A DNA stretch of 64,000 bases from Variovorax boronicumulans. GTDB lineage: Bacteria; Pseudomonadota; Gammaproteobacteria; Burkholderiales; Burkholderiaceae_C. Numbering within the stretch: the first letter of the stretch is position 1; every line of letters begins with the position of its first letter. The stretch is from positions 1 through 64,000 of the forward strand of contig NZ_VEDO01000027.1 of NCBI RefSeq assembly GCF_007677875.1, written 5' to 3'. A program made the translations under genes and the position numbers. Shown here piece by piece: positions 8,699 through 19,850 of this stretch. The notes beneath the pieces were generated by a model. That model was given only the letters and a program-made list of their open reading frames with translations, was not told where the DNA came from and did not search any database.

Positions 8699-9988
8699 AT
8701 GGAACTGACCGTTCTCTCCATCGTCTTCGCGGTGCTGCTCGTGCTGGGCGTGCCCGTGGCCTTCTCCATCGGCCTGGCCTCGGTGGCCACCGTGCTGTAC
8801 TCGGGCATGCCGATCGCCATCGTCTTTCAAAAGATGGTGGGCGGCATGCAGATCTTCTCGTTCCTGGCGATCCCGTTCTTCGTGTTCGCCGGCGAGCTCA
8901 TGCTCTACGGCGGCATCGCCGACCGCATCGTGCGCTTCGCCAACAGCCTGGTCGGCCATGTGCGCGGCGGCCTGGGCATGAGCAACGTGCTGGGCTGCAC
9001 GCTGTTCGGCGGCGTCGCGGGCTCGCCGCTCGCGGACGTCTCAGCCATGGGCTCGGTGATGATCCCGCTCATGAAGAAGGAAGGCTACGACGCCGACTAC
9101 GCGGTGAACGTGACCACGCACGCGGCCCTGGTCGGCGCGCTGATGCCGACCTCGCACAACCTGATCATCTTCACGCTGGCGACCACGGGCATCGCCTCGG
9201 TCAGCGTGTTCAGCCTGATCCTGGCCGGTGTGATCCCGGCCTTGCTGCTGACCATCTGCAACCTCATTGCCGCCTACTACGTGGCGGTCAAGCGCGGCTA
9301 CCCCACGCGCGGCAAATTCCCGGGCTGGAAGGAAGTGCTGGTCTCGTTCCTGGCCGCGCTGCCGGGCCTGCTCATCGTCGTGATCATCCTGGCCGGCATC
9401 CTGTCGGGGATCTTCACGGCCACCGAGTCCGCCGCCACGGCCGTGCTGTGGGCGCTGCTGGTCACGGTGCTGGTCTACCGCTCGCTGTCGTGGAAGGACT
9501 TCCTGAAGGCCTGCGCCAAGGCCTGCAAGACCACGGGCGTGGTGCTGCTGCTGATCGGCATCAGTTCGGCCTTCGGCTACTTCATGGCGCTGTACGAAGT
9601 GCCGCAGAAGACCGGCGAGCTCATGCAGTCGGTCAGCTCCAGCCCCTGGGTCATCTTCCTGATGATCAACGTGCTGCTGTTCGTGCTGGGCACCTTCCTG
9701 GACATGGCGGCCACCATCCTGATTTGCACGCCGATCTTCCTGCCCATCGCGGCCCAGTTCGGCATGGACCCGGTGCAGTTCGGCATCGTGATGCTGATCA
9801 ACTGCGCGCTGGGCCTGAACACGCCGCCCGTGGGCGTCACCCAGTTCGTGGGGTGCGCCATCGGCGGGGTCTCGGTGGGGCAGGTGATGAAGTCCATCCT
9901 GCCCTTCTACGGCGCGCTGACGGTGTGCCTGATGCTCGTGACCTACGTGCCGGCCTTCTCGCTGTGGCTGCCGGGGATGTTCAAGTAG
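8699..9988 (+). CDS. dctM: TRAP transporter large permease (DctM family)
   Basis: 429 residues, mostly hydrophobic, with about a dozen membrane segments. DctM signatures include GVPVAFSIGLAS, FAGELMLYGGIADRIVRFAN, the GGVAGSPLADVSAMGSVMIP loop, and NCALGLNTPPVGV in the second half. It is the ion-coupled channel of the TRAP uptake system with DctP and DctQ. Start ATG at 8699 is four bases after the dctQ stop; the oxidoreductase gene starts two bases after its own stop. Family length is normal. Confidence 0.92.
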   Translation: MELTVLSIVFAVLLVLGVPVAFSIGLASVATVLYSGMPIAIVFQKMVGGMQIFSFLAIPFFVFAGELMLYGGIADRIVRFANSLVGHVRGGLGMSNVLGCTLFGGVAGSPLADVSAMGSVMIPLMKKEGYDADYAVNVTTHAALVGALMPTSHNLIIFTLATTGIASVSVFSLILAGVIPALLLTICNLIAAYYVAVKRGYPTRGKFPGWKEVLVSFLAALPGLLIVVIILAGILSGIFTATESAATAVLWALLVTVLVYRSLSWKDFLKACAKACKTTGVVLLLIGISSAFGYFMALYEVPQKTGELMQSVSSSPWVIFLMINVLLFVLGTFLDMAATILICTPIFLPIAAQFGMDPVQFGIVMLINCALGLNTPPVGVTQFVGCAIGGVSVGQVMKSILPFYGALTVCLMLVTYVPAFSLWLPGMFK

Positions 9989-9990
9989 GC

Positions 9991-11007
9991 ATGGTGATGC
10001 GCATCGCCGTCATCGGCGCCGGCGTGGCCGCGCCACCGCACCTGCGCAGCCTGCACGATCTGCGCGACCGCGCCGAGGTGGCCTGGGTGTGGGGCCGCGA
10101 CCTGCAACGGCTGGGGCAGGCCGGTCTGCCGGCCGGTGCGCGCGCGACCACGCGGCTCGAGGATGTGCTCGAGGACGCCAGCGTAGGCGCCGCCCTGGTG
10201 CTCACGCCACCGCACACGCACCTGGAGATCGCAGAGCGTTTGGCGGCCGCGGGCAAGCACGTGCTGGTCGAAAAGCCCGTGGAACTCACGCTCACGCGGG
10301 CCGAAGCCCTGGTCGCGGCCTGCGCACGCCATGGCGTGCGTCTGGCCGTGATGCTGCAGCACCGCGCCAGCCCCGCTGCACTGCACCTGGCGGAACTGGT
10401 GCGCGGCGGGAGCCTCGGCAGCCTGACCGGCGCCAGTGCCGCTGTGCGCTGGTGGCGGCCACAGAGCTACTACGACCAGCCCGGCCGCGGCACGCTGGCG
10501 CGCGACGGCGGCGGCGTGCTCATGACCCAGGCCATCCACACCCTGGACCTCTTGCTGCACCTGGTCGGCGCGCCGCAGCGCGTGCTGGGCCTGGCCGCCA
10601 CCTCGCCCGTGCACCGCATGGAGACCGAGGACCAGGCGGCCGCCCTGCTGCACTGGGAGAACGGCGCCATCGGCGTGATCGACGCGACCACGGCTGCTTA
10701 CCCAGGCTACCCCGAGCGCATCGCACTCAACTTCACGCAGGGCACGGCCACGCTGGAAGCTGGCGCGTTGGCCGTGGAACGGCCGGGCCATGACACGCTG
10801 CGCGTGGGCCAGCCCCAGGCCTCGGGCGCGGGCGCCAACCTCATGGGCTTCGACCACGCCGGTCACCGCGCCGTGATCGCGGATTTTCTGACCGCCATCG
10901 ACGAGGGGCGCGCGCCGCTGACCGACGGCGCCTCGGCCCTGCCCGTGCAGCGGCTCATCGAGGCCGTTCTGCGCTCCTCCAACGAGGGCGTCGCCGTCCG
11001 CCTATAG
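9991..11007 (+). CDS. Gfo/Idh/MocA-family NAD(P)-dependent oxidoreductase
   Basis: 338 residues: an N-terminal Rossmann domain (IAVIGAGVAAPPHLRSL) and a C-terminal alpha/beta dimerisation-substrate domain. The family motif EKP with catalytic lysine appears in VLVEKPVELT near residue 95, and DGGGVLMTQAIHTLDLLLHL matches the GGG-H..D signature. Two ATGs are possible (9991 and 9997); 9991 was kept. As the last gene of the uronate operon it probably oxidises a sugar or sugar acid that feeds the pathway, but substrate cannot be deduced. Confidence 0.82.
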   Translation: MVMRIAVIGAGVAAPPHLRSLHDLRDRAEVAWVWGRDLQRLGQAGLPAGARATTRLEDVLEDASVGAALVLTPPHTHLEIAERLAAAGKHVLVEKPVELTLTRAEALVAACARHGVRLAVMLQHRASPAALHLAELVRGGSLGSLTGASAAVRWWRPQSYYDQPGRGTLARDGGGVLMTQAIHTLDLLLHLVGAPQRVLGLAATSPVHRMETEDQAAALLHWENGAIGVIDATTAAYPGYPERIALNFTQGTATLEAGALAVERPGHDTLRVGQPQASGAGANLMGFDHAGHRAVIADFLTAIDEGRAPLTDGASALPVQRLIEAVLRSSNEGVAVRL

Positions 11008-11039
11008 GGCGTCATTCCTGCGGGGCATGGCGCTGTTGA

Positions 11040-12986
<1,947 letters not shown>

Positions 12987-12988
12987 GC

Positions 12989-14158
12989 ATGCAAGTCCTG
13001 ATCGCCCCCGATTCGTTCAAGGAGAGCCTCAGCGCGCTGCAGGTGGCGCAGGCCATCGAAGCGGGTTTCCGCGAGGTTTTCCCCGAAGCACGCTACCGCC
13101 TCTTGCCCATGGCCGATGGCGGCGAGGGCACGGTGCAGGCGCTGGTCGATGCCACGGGCGGCCGGCTGCGCGAAGTCGTGGTCACCGGCGCCACGGGGCG
13201 GCGCATCGCCGCCCGCTACGGCTTGGCCGCGGACAGCAGCCTGGCCGTCATCGAGATGGCGGCCGCGAGCGGGCTCGAAGCCGTGCCGCCCGCCGAACGC
13301 GACCCGCGCAGCGCCACGAGCCACGGCACGGGCGAACTGATCGCAGATGCGCTCAACGCCGGCGCGCGGCGCTTCGTCATCGGCCTCGGCGGCAGCGCCA
13401 CCAACGACGGCGGCGCCGGCATGCTGCAGGCCCTGGGCGTGCGCCTGCTCGATGCCGACGGCCTGGAACTCCCGCGCGGCGGCGCAGCGCTCGCGCACCT
13501 GCAGCGCATCGACGCCAGCGGCCTGGACCCGCGCATCGCGCAATGCCGCATCGACGTGGCCTGCGACGTGACCAACCCGCTGCTGGGCCCGCGCGGCGCC
13601 TCGGCCGTGTTCGGCCCGCAGAAGGGCGCGACACCGGCCATGGTGGCCGAACTCGACGCCTGCCTGCAGCGCTTGGCCGAGCGGCTGCGCCACGACCTGG
13701 GCCAGGACGTGGCCGAGGTGCCCGGCACGGGCGCGGCCGGCGGCATGGGCGCGGCCCTGCTCGCGGTGCTGGGCGCGCAGCTGCGCCCGGGCAGCGAGGT
13801 GGTGGCCGACGCGCTGGGCCTGGACGCCGCGGTGCGCGAGGCCGACCTCGTCATCACGGGCGAAGGCCGTACCGACGGGCAGACCGTCCACGGCAAGGCG
13901 CCCATCGGCGTGGCCCGCGTGGCGGCGCGCCATGGCGTGCCCGTGGTCGGCCTGTCGGGCGCGCTGACGCCCGATTCCAGCGCCGTGCACGACCACGGCA
14001 TCGCGGCGGTGTTCAGCGCCGTGCGCAGCGTCTGCAGCGTGGAAGCAGCGCTGCGCGACGCCGCGGCCAACGTGCGCGCCACGGCGCGCAACATCGCCAT
14101 GGCCCTGCGGGTGGGCCAGCAGATCGCTAGGCCTGCACCGCGGTCGGCCACACGCTGA
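12989..14158 (+). CDS. garK: Glycerate kinase (GarK/GlxK family)
   Basis: Cytoplasmic kinase phosphorylating D-glycerate, in this family normally to 2-phosphoglycerate. 389 residues. Signatures: IAPDSFKESLSALQVAQAI at the N-terminus, PMADGGEGTVQALV, SHGTGELI, GLGGSATNDGGAGMLQALG and VITGEGRTDGQTVHGKAP. ATG at 12989 directly follows the enolase-remnant stop. Together with pyk it would convert glycerate to pyruvate if an enolase is supplied from elsewhere. Its 3' end overlaps the convergent LysR gene by 32 bases. Confidence 0.92.
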   Translation: MQVLIAPDSFKESLSALQVAQAIEAGFREVFPEARYRLLPMADGGEGTVQALVDATGGRLREVVVTGATGRRIAARYGLAADSSLAVIEMAAASGLEAVPPAERDPRSATSHGTGELIADALNAGARRFVIGLGGSATNDGGAGMLQALGVRLLDADGLELPRGGAALAHLQRIDASGLDPRIAQCRIDVACDVTNPLLGPRGASAVFGPQKGATPAMVAELDACLQRLAERLRHDLGQDVAEVPGTGAAGGMGAALLAVLGAQLRPGSEVVADALGLDAAVREADLVITGEGRTDGQTVHGKAPIGVARVAARHGVPVVGLSGALTPDSSAVHDHGIAAVFSAVRSVCSVEAALRDAAANVRATARNIAMALRVGQQIARPAPRSATR

Positions 14159-15017
14159 AGATGCGCTCGCGCAGCGCGGCCTGCAGCGGCCGCGCTGCAT
14201 CCTCGGTCCGCATCAGCAGCGACAGCGGGCAGGCGATGCGCTCGCCGTCCCAGGCCACGATGCGGCCGGTCGCCAGCAGCTCCTGGGCGCGCCGCTCGCG
14301 CGCCAGGCACACGCCCACGCCGGCCTGCACCAGGTCCAGCAGCGTGGATTCCTGGTCGACCTCGGCCACGGTCTGGCGCGACAGGCCCTGCTGGCGCAGC
14401 AGCCGCTCCATGATGACGGTCTGCGAACTGCCGGGCGCCGTGCCGATCCAGGGCAGCGCCGCCAGCGCCGCCCAGCCCTGGCCCATCACGCGCGGCGCCC
14501 AGGCCGGCGGCAGCACCACGGCGTAGGACTCCACGGCCAGCACGATGGTCGAGACCTCGGCGTCATCCACGTCGCCGAGGAAGAAGCAGGCGTCGAGCTC
14601 GCGCGCCTTGAGGCGCTGCAGCACCGTGCCCGAGATGCCCTGCTCCAGCCGCACGTCCACCTGCGGGCAGTGGTGCTGCATCTCGGCGAGCAGTTCGCCC
14701 AGGCGGATGGACGTGGGATCGACGATGGTGCCCAGCCGCAGCGTGCCCGTCAGCTGGCCCTGCAGCTGGCGCGCGGCGGCCGCCAGCTCGCCCGCGGCGT
14801 CCAGCGTGCGCTGGGCCAGCGGCAGCAGGCGACGCCCGATCGCGCTGGGCGTCATGCCGGCCGTGGTACGGTCGAACAGCGGGCCGCCGAGCTCCTCCTC
14901 GAGCGCCTTGAGCTGCTTGGACACCGCCGATTGCGTCAGATGCAGCTGTTCTGCCGCCCGCGTCACATGGCCGACACGGGCGACAGCGACGAAGGCGCGC
15001 AGTTGGTAGATTTCCAT
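14127..15017 (-). CDS. LysR-family transcriptional regulator
   Basis: 296 residues with an N-terminal winged helix (MEIYQLRAFVAVARVGHVTR; AAEQLHLTQSAVSKQLKALE) and a C-terminal effector-binding domain. Start ATG at 15017. It is divergent from the TPP-enzyme gene with only 63 bases between the starts, the classic arrangement for a LysR activator of its neighbour. The tail overlaps garK convergently by 32 bases (14127-14158). Ligand unknown. Confidence 0.88.
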   Translation of the reverse strand: MEIYQLRAFVAVARVGHVTRAAEQLHLTQSAVSKQLKALEEELGGPLFDRTTAGMTPSAIGRRLLPLAQRTLDAAGELAAAARQLQGQLTGTLRLGTIVDPTSIRLGELLAEMQHHCPQVDVRLEQGISGTVLQRLKARELDACFFLGDVDDAEVSTIVLAVESYAVVLPPAWAPRVMGQGWAALAALPWIGTAPGSSQTVIMERLLRQQGLSRQTVAEVDQESTLLDLVQAGVGVCLARERRAQELLATGRIVAWDGERIACPLSLLMRTEDAARPLQAALRERIFSVWPTAVQA

Positions 15018-15080
15018 GGTCCGGGAAGTTTGGCACACGGCTCCCGCGCATTTCCTCCCATCCATCCAAGGAGTTCGCTG

Positions 15081-16625
15081 ATGAACGGCGCCCACAGTCT
15101 GGTCCACACGCTTTTGAAGTCCGGCATCGACACCTGCTTCGCCAACCCCGGCACCAGCGAGATGCACTTCGTCGCCGCACTGGACCAGATCCCCGGCATG
15201 GACTGCGTGCTGGGCCTGCAGGAGAACGTGGTCACGGGCATGGCCGACGGCTACTGGCGCATCGCGCGCAAGCCGGCCTGCACGCTGCTGCACTGCGGCC
15301 CGGGCCTGGCCAATGGCCTGGCCAACCTGCACAACGCGCGCCGCGCCCATGCCGGCATCGTCAACATCGTGGGCGACCAGGCCACCTACCACCGCCCGCA
15401 CGACGCGCCGCTGACGGCGGACACCGAGGCCATGGCGCGCACCGTCTCGCAGTGGGTGCGCACCAGCACGCGCGCCGAGGACGTGGGCCGCGACGCCGCC
15501 GCCGCCGTGCAGGCCGCGCGCAGCGCGCCAGGCCAGGTGGCCACGCTGATCCTGCCGTCCGACGCGTCGTGGAACGAAGGCGCTGCCGCAGCCGAACCCC
15601 TGGCCGTGCCCGCGTTGGCGCCGCTGGACCCGTTCGCCATCGACAACGCCGCGCGCGTGCTGCGCACGGCCGGCCGCGACACGCTGATCCTGCTGGCCGA
15701 CAGCGCCGTGCGCGGCCCGGCCCAGGCCCTGGCCTGGCGCGTGGCCCGGGCCACGGGTGCCACGCTGCTGGCCGACTTCATGAACGCGCACGTGGAGCGC
15801 GGCCGCGGCCGCCTGCCGCTGGAGCGCGTGCCCTATGTGACCGACCTGGCCATCAAGACGCTGGCGCGCTTCAAGCACATCGTGCTGGTCGGCGCCAAGC
15901 CGCCCGTGGGCTTCTTCGCCTACCCGGGCAAGCCCTCCACGCAGTACGCACCCGAGGCCCAGCTGCACCGGCTCTCGCGCCTGGACCAGGACCCCACGGC
16001 CGCGCTGCGCGCCCTCGTCGAGACGCTGAACGCACCTGAGGTGGCGCTGCCCGAAGCCGGCCCGCGACCCGAGCCCGCGCGCGGCCAGGCCACGCCCGAA
16101 GGTCTGGCCCAGACCGTGGCCGCGCTGATGCCCGAGCAGGCCATCGTCTCGGACGAGAGCGTGTCCTTCGGCCGCGGCTTCTACCAGCACACCCATGCCG
16201 CGCCCGCGCACGACTGGCTGCACCTGGCCGGCGGCGCCATTGGCGACGGCCTGCCCGTTGCAACCGGCGCGGCCATCGGCGCCAGGCGCCAGCGCCGCGT
16301 GATCAGCCTGCAGGCCGACGGCTCGGCCATGTACTCGCTGCAATCGCTGTGGACGCAGGCGCGCGAGCAGCTGCCCTGCACCACGATCATCCTGTCCAAC
16401 CGCAAGTACAACATCCTGATCGGCGAGTACGCGGGCGTGGGCGCCAAGCCCGGCGACACCGCCATGCGCATGCTGGACCTGGGCAACCCCGGCCTGGATT
16501 GGGTGCGCCTGGCCGGCGGCATGGGCGTGGAGGCCGCACGCGCCGAAACGCTGGAGCAGTGCGCGGACCTGCTGCGCGCGAGCTTCGCGCGCAATGGGCC
16601 GTTCCTGATCGAGCTGATGGTGTGA
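15081..16625 (+). CDS. Thiamine-diphosphate enzyme, acetolactate synthase-like
   Basis: 514 residues with the three domains of the AHAS/benzoylformate decarboxylase family. N-terminal Pyr domain: CFANPGTSEMHFVAALD and the TPP-activating Glu in LGLQENVVTGMADGY (near residue 54). Middle domain from about 180. C-terminal PP domain with the metal/TPP motif starting ADGSAMYSLQSL and ending NRKYNIL; the first Gly of the usual GDG is Ala here. ATG at 15081 has AAGGAG seven bases upstream. It lacks an adjacent regulatory subunit and is controlled probably by the divergent LysR, so a specialised 2-keto-acid decarboxylase or carboligase is more likely than the biosynthetic AHAS. Confidence 0.8.
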   Translation: MNGAHSLVHTLLKSGIDTCFANPGTSEMHFVAALDQIPGMDCVLGLQENVVTGMADGYWRIARKPACTLLHCGPGLANGLANLHNARRAHAGIVNIVGDQATYHRPHDAPLTADTEAMARTVSQWVRTSTRAEDVGRDAAAAVQAARSAPGQVATLILPSDASWNEGAAAAEPLAVPALAPLDPFAIDNAARVLRTAGRDTLILLADSAVRGPAQALAWRVARATGATLLADFMNAHVERGRGRLPLERVPYVTDLAIKTLARFKHIVLVGAKPPVGFFAYPGKPSTQYAPEAQLHRLSRLDQDPTAALRALVETLNAPEVALPEAGPRPEPARGQATPEGLAQTVAALMPEQAIVSDESVSFGRGFYQHTHAAPAHDWLHLAGGAIGDGLPVATGAAIGARRQRRVISLQADGSAMYSLQSLWTQAREQLPCTTIILSNRKYNILIGEYAGVGAKPGDTAMRMLDLGNPGLDWVRLAGGMGVEAARAETLEQCADLLRASFARNGPFLIELMV

Positions 16626-16628
16626 CGC

Positions 16629-17876
16629 TCACCAGGTGGCAAACATCGCCACCACCGTCGCGCCCATCACCACCGTGGCCAGCCAGCCGGTCGCGCGCAG
16701 GCGCGGCCCGATCACATACGGGCCCATCACGGCCGGGCGGGAAGCCAGCACCATCATGACGGCCATGATGGGCACCGAGATCACGCCGTTCAGCACGGCC
16801 GACCAGAACAGCTCGCGCACCGGGTCCATGGGCGTGAAGCACAGCAGCACGCCGCCCAGCGTGGCGGCGGCGATCACGCTGTAGAAGCCGCGGCCCTCGC
16901 CACGGTCCAGCCGCGCGCTGAGCGTGCCGTTCCAGCCTGCGGCCTCGGCCACGGCGTAGCCGGCAGAGCCCGCCAGCACCGGCACGGCCAGCATGCCGGT
17001 GCCGATGATGCCGAGGCTGAACAGGAGGAAGGTGAAGTTGCCCGCCAGCGGCCGCAGCGCCTCGGCGGCTTGCGCCGAGGTCTGGATGTCGGTCACCCCG
17101 GCCGCGTGCAGGGTGGCGGCCGTGCTCAGGATGATGAAGAAGGCGATGAGGTTGGAAAAGCCCATGCCCACCAGCGTGTCGAGCTTGATGCGGCGCAGGT
17201 GGCGGCGCACGTCGGCCGTGCCATGCGGCGGGCCGTCGCGCCGGTCTTCCATTTCCTGCGCGGCCTGCCAGAAGAACAGGTAGGGGCTGATGGTGGTGCC
17301 CAGCAGCGCGACCACCATCAGCAGCAGGTCATGGTCCAGCGCCAGCTGCGGCCAGGCCGCGCGGCGCAGCACTGCCCACCAGTCCAGGTGCAGCGAGAAG
17401 GCAACGGCCACATAGGCCAGCAGCGCCAGCGTGAGCCACTTGAGCCAGCGCACATAGGTCTGGTAGGGCAGGAACACCTGGAGCACCAGGCTGGCCAGGC
17501 CGAAGGTCACGGCATAGACATGGGCCGAACCCCCCAGCAGCAGGCGCAGCGCCTCGGCCATGGCCGCGATGTCGGCCGCAATGTTGAGCGTGTTGGCCGC
17601 CACCAGCAGCCCGACCACCAGCAACAGCACCCAGCGCGGAAAGGCGCCCCGGATGTTGGCCGCCAGCCCGCGCCGCGTGACGTAGCCGATGCGCGCACTG
17701 ACCACCTGCACGGCTGCCATCAGCGGCAGCGTGAACACCGCCGTCCACAGCATGCCGTAGCCGAACTGGGCACCGGCCTGGGAATAGGTGGCGATGCCGC
17801 TCGGATCGTCGTCGGCCGCCCCCGTGATCAGGCCCGGGCCGAGCTGGCGCAGGCCGCGCCATGTCCTGGCGTTCAC
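16629..17876 (-). CDS. NRAMP-related divalent metal transporter
   Basis: 415 residues with eleven or so membrane helices. The first helix carries DDDPSGIATYSQAG (residues 22-35) where canonical MntH/NRAMP proteins have DPGN; the sixth carries GTTISPYLFFWQ (193-204) where canonical ones have the MPH motif. It therefore belongs to an NRAMP-related clade with altered metal-site residues; Mn, Fe or Mg specificity cannot be assigned. The start is GTG at 17876, with AGGCGA seven bases upstream. It ends three bases from the TPP-enzyme gene, convergently. A 26-codon frame with an excellent ribosome site lies immediately upstream on the same strand. Confidence 0.82.
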   Translation of the reverse strand: MNARTWRGLRQLGPGLITGAADDDPSGIATYSQAGAQFGYGMLWTAVFTLPLMAAVQVVSARIGYVTRRGLAANIRGAFPRWVLLLVVGLLVAANTLNIAADIAAMAEALRLLLGGSAHVYAVTFGLASLVLQVFLPYQTYVRWLKWLTLALLAYVAVAFSLHLDWWAVLRRAAWPQLALDHDLLLMVVALLGTTISPYLFFWQAAQEMEDRRDGPPHGTADVRRHLRRIKLDTLVGMGFSNLIAFFIILSTAATLHAAGVTDIQTSAQAAEALRPLAGNFTFLLFSLGIIGTGMLAVPVLAGSAGYAVAEAAGWNGTLSARLDRGEGRGFYSVIAAATLGGVLLCFTPMDPVRELFWSAVLNGVISVPIMAVMMVLASRPAVMGPYVIGPRLRATGWLATVVMGATVVAMFATW

Positions 17877-17891
17877 CGGTCGCCTCGCGCG

Positions 17892-17972
17892 TCAGCCGCC
17901 GCGCCGCGCGTCGCGGTCGGACGTGGACATGAAGGCGCCGGCAGCGCCGGCTGAGAAATCGATCTTGCGCAT
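17892..17972 (-). CDS. Possible 26-residue leader peptide upstream of the NRAMP-related gene
   Basis: A short frame starting MRKIDFSAGAAGAF with AGGAGTTCACC just before its ATG at 17972, ending 15 bases before the GTG start of the transporter gene. The ribosome site is stronger than that of the transporter, which suggests translational coupling or a leader function. Composition is Ala/Gly/Asp rich with no recognisable domain. It may simply be a chance frame; comparison with relatives is the deciding evidence. Confidence 0.4.
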   Translation of the reverse strand: MRKIDFSAGAAGAFMSTSDRDARRGG

Positions 17973-18289
17973 GGTGAACTCCTGTGGCTGCAGTCCGGCG
18001 GCCTGCGTCGTTGGGCTGCGCAGCCATGGCGCGGACAGCCGAGTGTGGTGCCCGTCTGTTGCACGCGCGTTCGCGCGCCCACCGTGCCTGTTACCGCTGC
18101 AATACGCGACGGAACACGAACGAGTTGCCTGCGCCGGCATGGCCCGGCCCGCATCTGTTGCATCCGGTGCACGCCAGCATTCTGGAAGCGGCTTCGGCGG
18201 CGGCTTTCGCGGGTAAGCTGCGCCCGGGCAGCGCACCGTGGAGACCGGTCCGCCCCATCTGCGCCCAACCTGCTCAGGAGCACGACAAC
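17973..18289. other. Intergenic region between leader frame and amino-acid ABC operon
   Basis: 317 bases between divergent units. It must hold promoters for the NRAMP-related gene (minus) and the ABC operon (plus). I see no tRNA, no convincing -35/-10 pair, and no metal riboswitch consensus. Open frames here look like chance GC-rich frames. Confidence 0.5.
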
Positions 18290-19117
18290 ATGCAACGCCG
18301 CCTCTTCACCGCCCTCCTCGCAGCCGGCCTGGCTTTCGCCGGTGCCGCCCAGGCCGACCAACTGGCCGACATCAAACAGAAGGGCCAGCTCGTCGTCGGC
18401 GTGCTGGGCACCGACGAGCCCAACAGCTTCCTCGACCCCAAGACGCGCGAGCTGGTCGGCTACGAGGTCGACCTCGGCAACGCCGTGGCCAAGGCCCTGG
18501 GCGTGAAGGCGGTGTTCAAGCAGATCGCCGTGGCCGCCCGCATCCCCGAACTGCAGCAGGGCCACGTGGACCTGCTGGCCGCCTCGCTCACGCACAACAA
18601 GGAGCGCGAGGCGCAGATCGACTTCTCGCTGACCACCTTCGTGACCGGCCAGAAGGCCATGGTAAAGAAGTCCAGCGGCGTCAAGGACGTGGCCGAACTG
18701 GCGGGCAAGCGCGTGCTGACGGCCAAGGGCGGCACCCAGGAGCCCAACATCCGCAAGGCCGTGCCGACGGCCGAGGTCGTGACCTACGAAAACTCGCAGC
18801 AGGCCTTCCTGGCGCTGCAACAGGGCAAGGGCGTGGCCTACGTGAACGACGAACTGAGCCTGCTGGTGGACATTGCCAAGCTCGGCCCCAAGGGGCAGGA
18901 GTACACGATGCTGCCCACCAACCTGAGCGTGGAACCGCTGGCGCTGGGCATCAAGAAGGGCGAAGCGGGGCTCAAGGCCGTGGTCGACGACACCTTGCGC
19001 GCGCTGGAGAAGTCCGGCGATGCCGAGAAGCTCTACATGAAGTGGTTCGGCCCGGGCACCAAGACCAACTCGAACGCGCGCAGCTTCAAGTTCGAGACGG
19101 ACAAGATCGCCGGCTGA
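18290..19117 (+). CDS. Amino-acid ABC transporter substrate-binding protein
   Basis: 275-residue periplasmic binding protein (SBP family 3). Signal peptide MQRRLFTALLAAGLAFAGAA then the family start LADIKQKGQLVVGVLGTDEP, GYEVDLGNAVAKALG, and the late DELSLLVDIAK stretch. ATG at 18290 follows CAGGAG with seven bases spacing. First gene of a complete four-gene uptake operon with two permeases and an ATPase; polar or acidic amino acid uptake (glutamate/aspartate type) is the usual role, ligand not readable. Confidence 0.88.
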   Translation: MQRRLFTALLAAGLAFAGAAQADQLADIKQKGQLVVGVLGTDEPNSFLDPKTRELVGYEVDLGNAVAKALGVKAVFKQIAVAARIPELQQGHVDLLAASLTHNKEREAQIDFSLTTFVTGQKAMVKKSSGVKDVAELAGKRVLTAKGGTQEPNIRKAVPTAEVVTYENSQQAFLALQQGKGVAYVNDELSLLVDIAKLGPKGQEYTMLPTNLSVEPLALGIKKGEAGLKAVVDDTLRALEKSGDAEKLYMKWFGPGTKTNSNARSFKFETDKIAG

Positions 19118-19145
19118 CCGCCCGGCGCCAGCCGTGCGCCATCGC

Positions 19146-19841
19146 ATGCCGGTCTTCGACTACACGCTGCTGCTCAAGGGCCAATACCACGACATGCTCG
19201 TGGCCGGCCTCGTGCTGTCGTTGCAACTGGCGGCGGCCACACTGGTGTTCGCGCTGCCGGTGGCGTTGCTGGTGGCGCTGCTGCGGCTGGCACCGGTTGC
19301 CGCGCTGCGCTGGCTCGGCTTTGCCTACGTCGAGTCGATCCGCAACATCCCCTTGTTGGCCCACATGCTGTTCTGGTACTTCGCTGCGCCCGAGCTGCTG
19401 CCCGCAGGCATCAAGGCCTGGCTGTACAGCGGCAACATCGAGGCGGCAAGCGCGGTGGTCGCGCTCACGCTGTACACGGCGGCCTACATGTCCGAGGACA
19501 TCCGCAGCGGCATCCGCGCGATCCCGGTGGTGCAGTTCGAGGCCGGGCGCGCGCTGGGCTTCGGCTTCCTGGCCACCATGCGCCGCGTGATCCTGCCGCA
19601 GGCCTTGCGCATCACGGTGCCGCCGCTGATCTCGCAGACGCTGAACCTGTGGAAGAACACCAGCATCGCCACCGTCATCGGCGCGGCCGAACTGATGTAC
19701 CAGGCTGGCCAGGTGGAAAGCGCGACCTTCCGCAGCTTCGAGTCCTTCGCGTTCGCCACGGCGGCCTACCTCACGGTGTCGCTGGCCATCACCGGGCTGG
19801 CGGCCTGGTACCAGTCGCGCTACCCGGCGCGCACGGCCTGA
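19146..19841 (+). CDS. Amino-acid ABC transporter permease (first)
   Basis: 231-residue HisM/GltJ-type membrane subunit with about five helices. The EAA loop that docks the ATPase reads [20 protein letters not shown] near residue 135. ATG at 19146 ([15 protein letters not shown]) is preferred over a GTG twelve bases upstream. It pairs with the next permease to form the channel of the ABC importer. Confidence 0.9.
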   Translation: MPVFDYTLLLKGQYHDMLVAGLVLSLQLAAATLVFALPVALLVALLRLAPVAALRWLGFAYVESIRNIPLLAHMLFWYFAAPELLPAGIKAWLYSGNIEAASAVVALTLYTAAYMSEDIRSGIRAIPVVQFEAGRALGFGFLATMRRVILPQALRITVPPLISQTLNLWKNTSIATVIGAAELMYQAGQVESATFRSFESFAFATAAYLTVSLAITGLAAWYQSRYPARTA

Positions 19842-19850
19842 GGACGCCGG

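Noticed and set aside
17973-18289. Metal riboswitch upstream of the NRAMP-related gene
   Set aside because: I could not find the paired loops expected of a yybP-ykoY or similar element.
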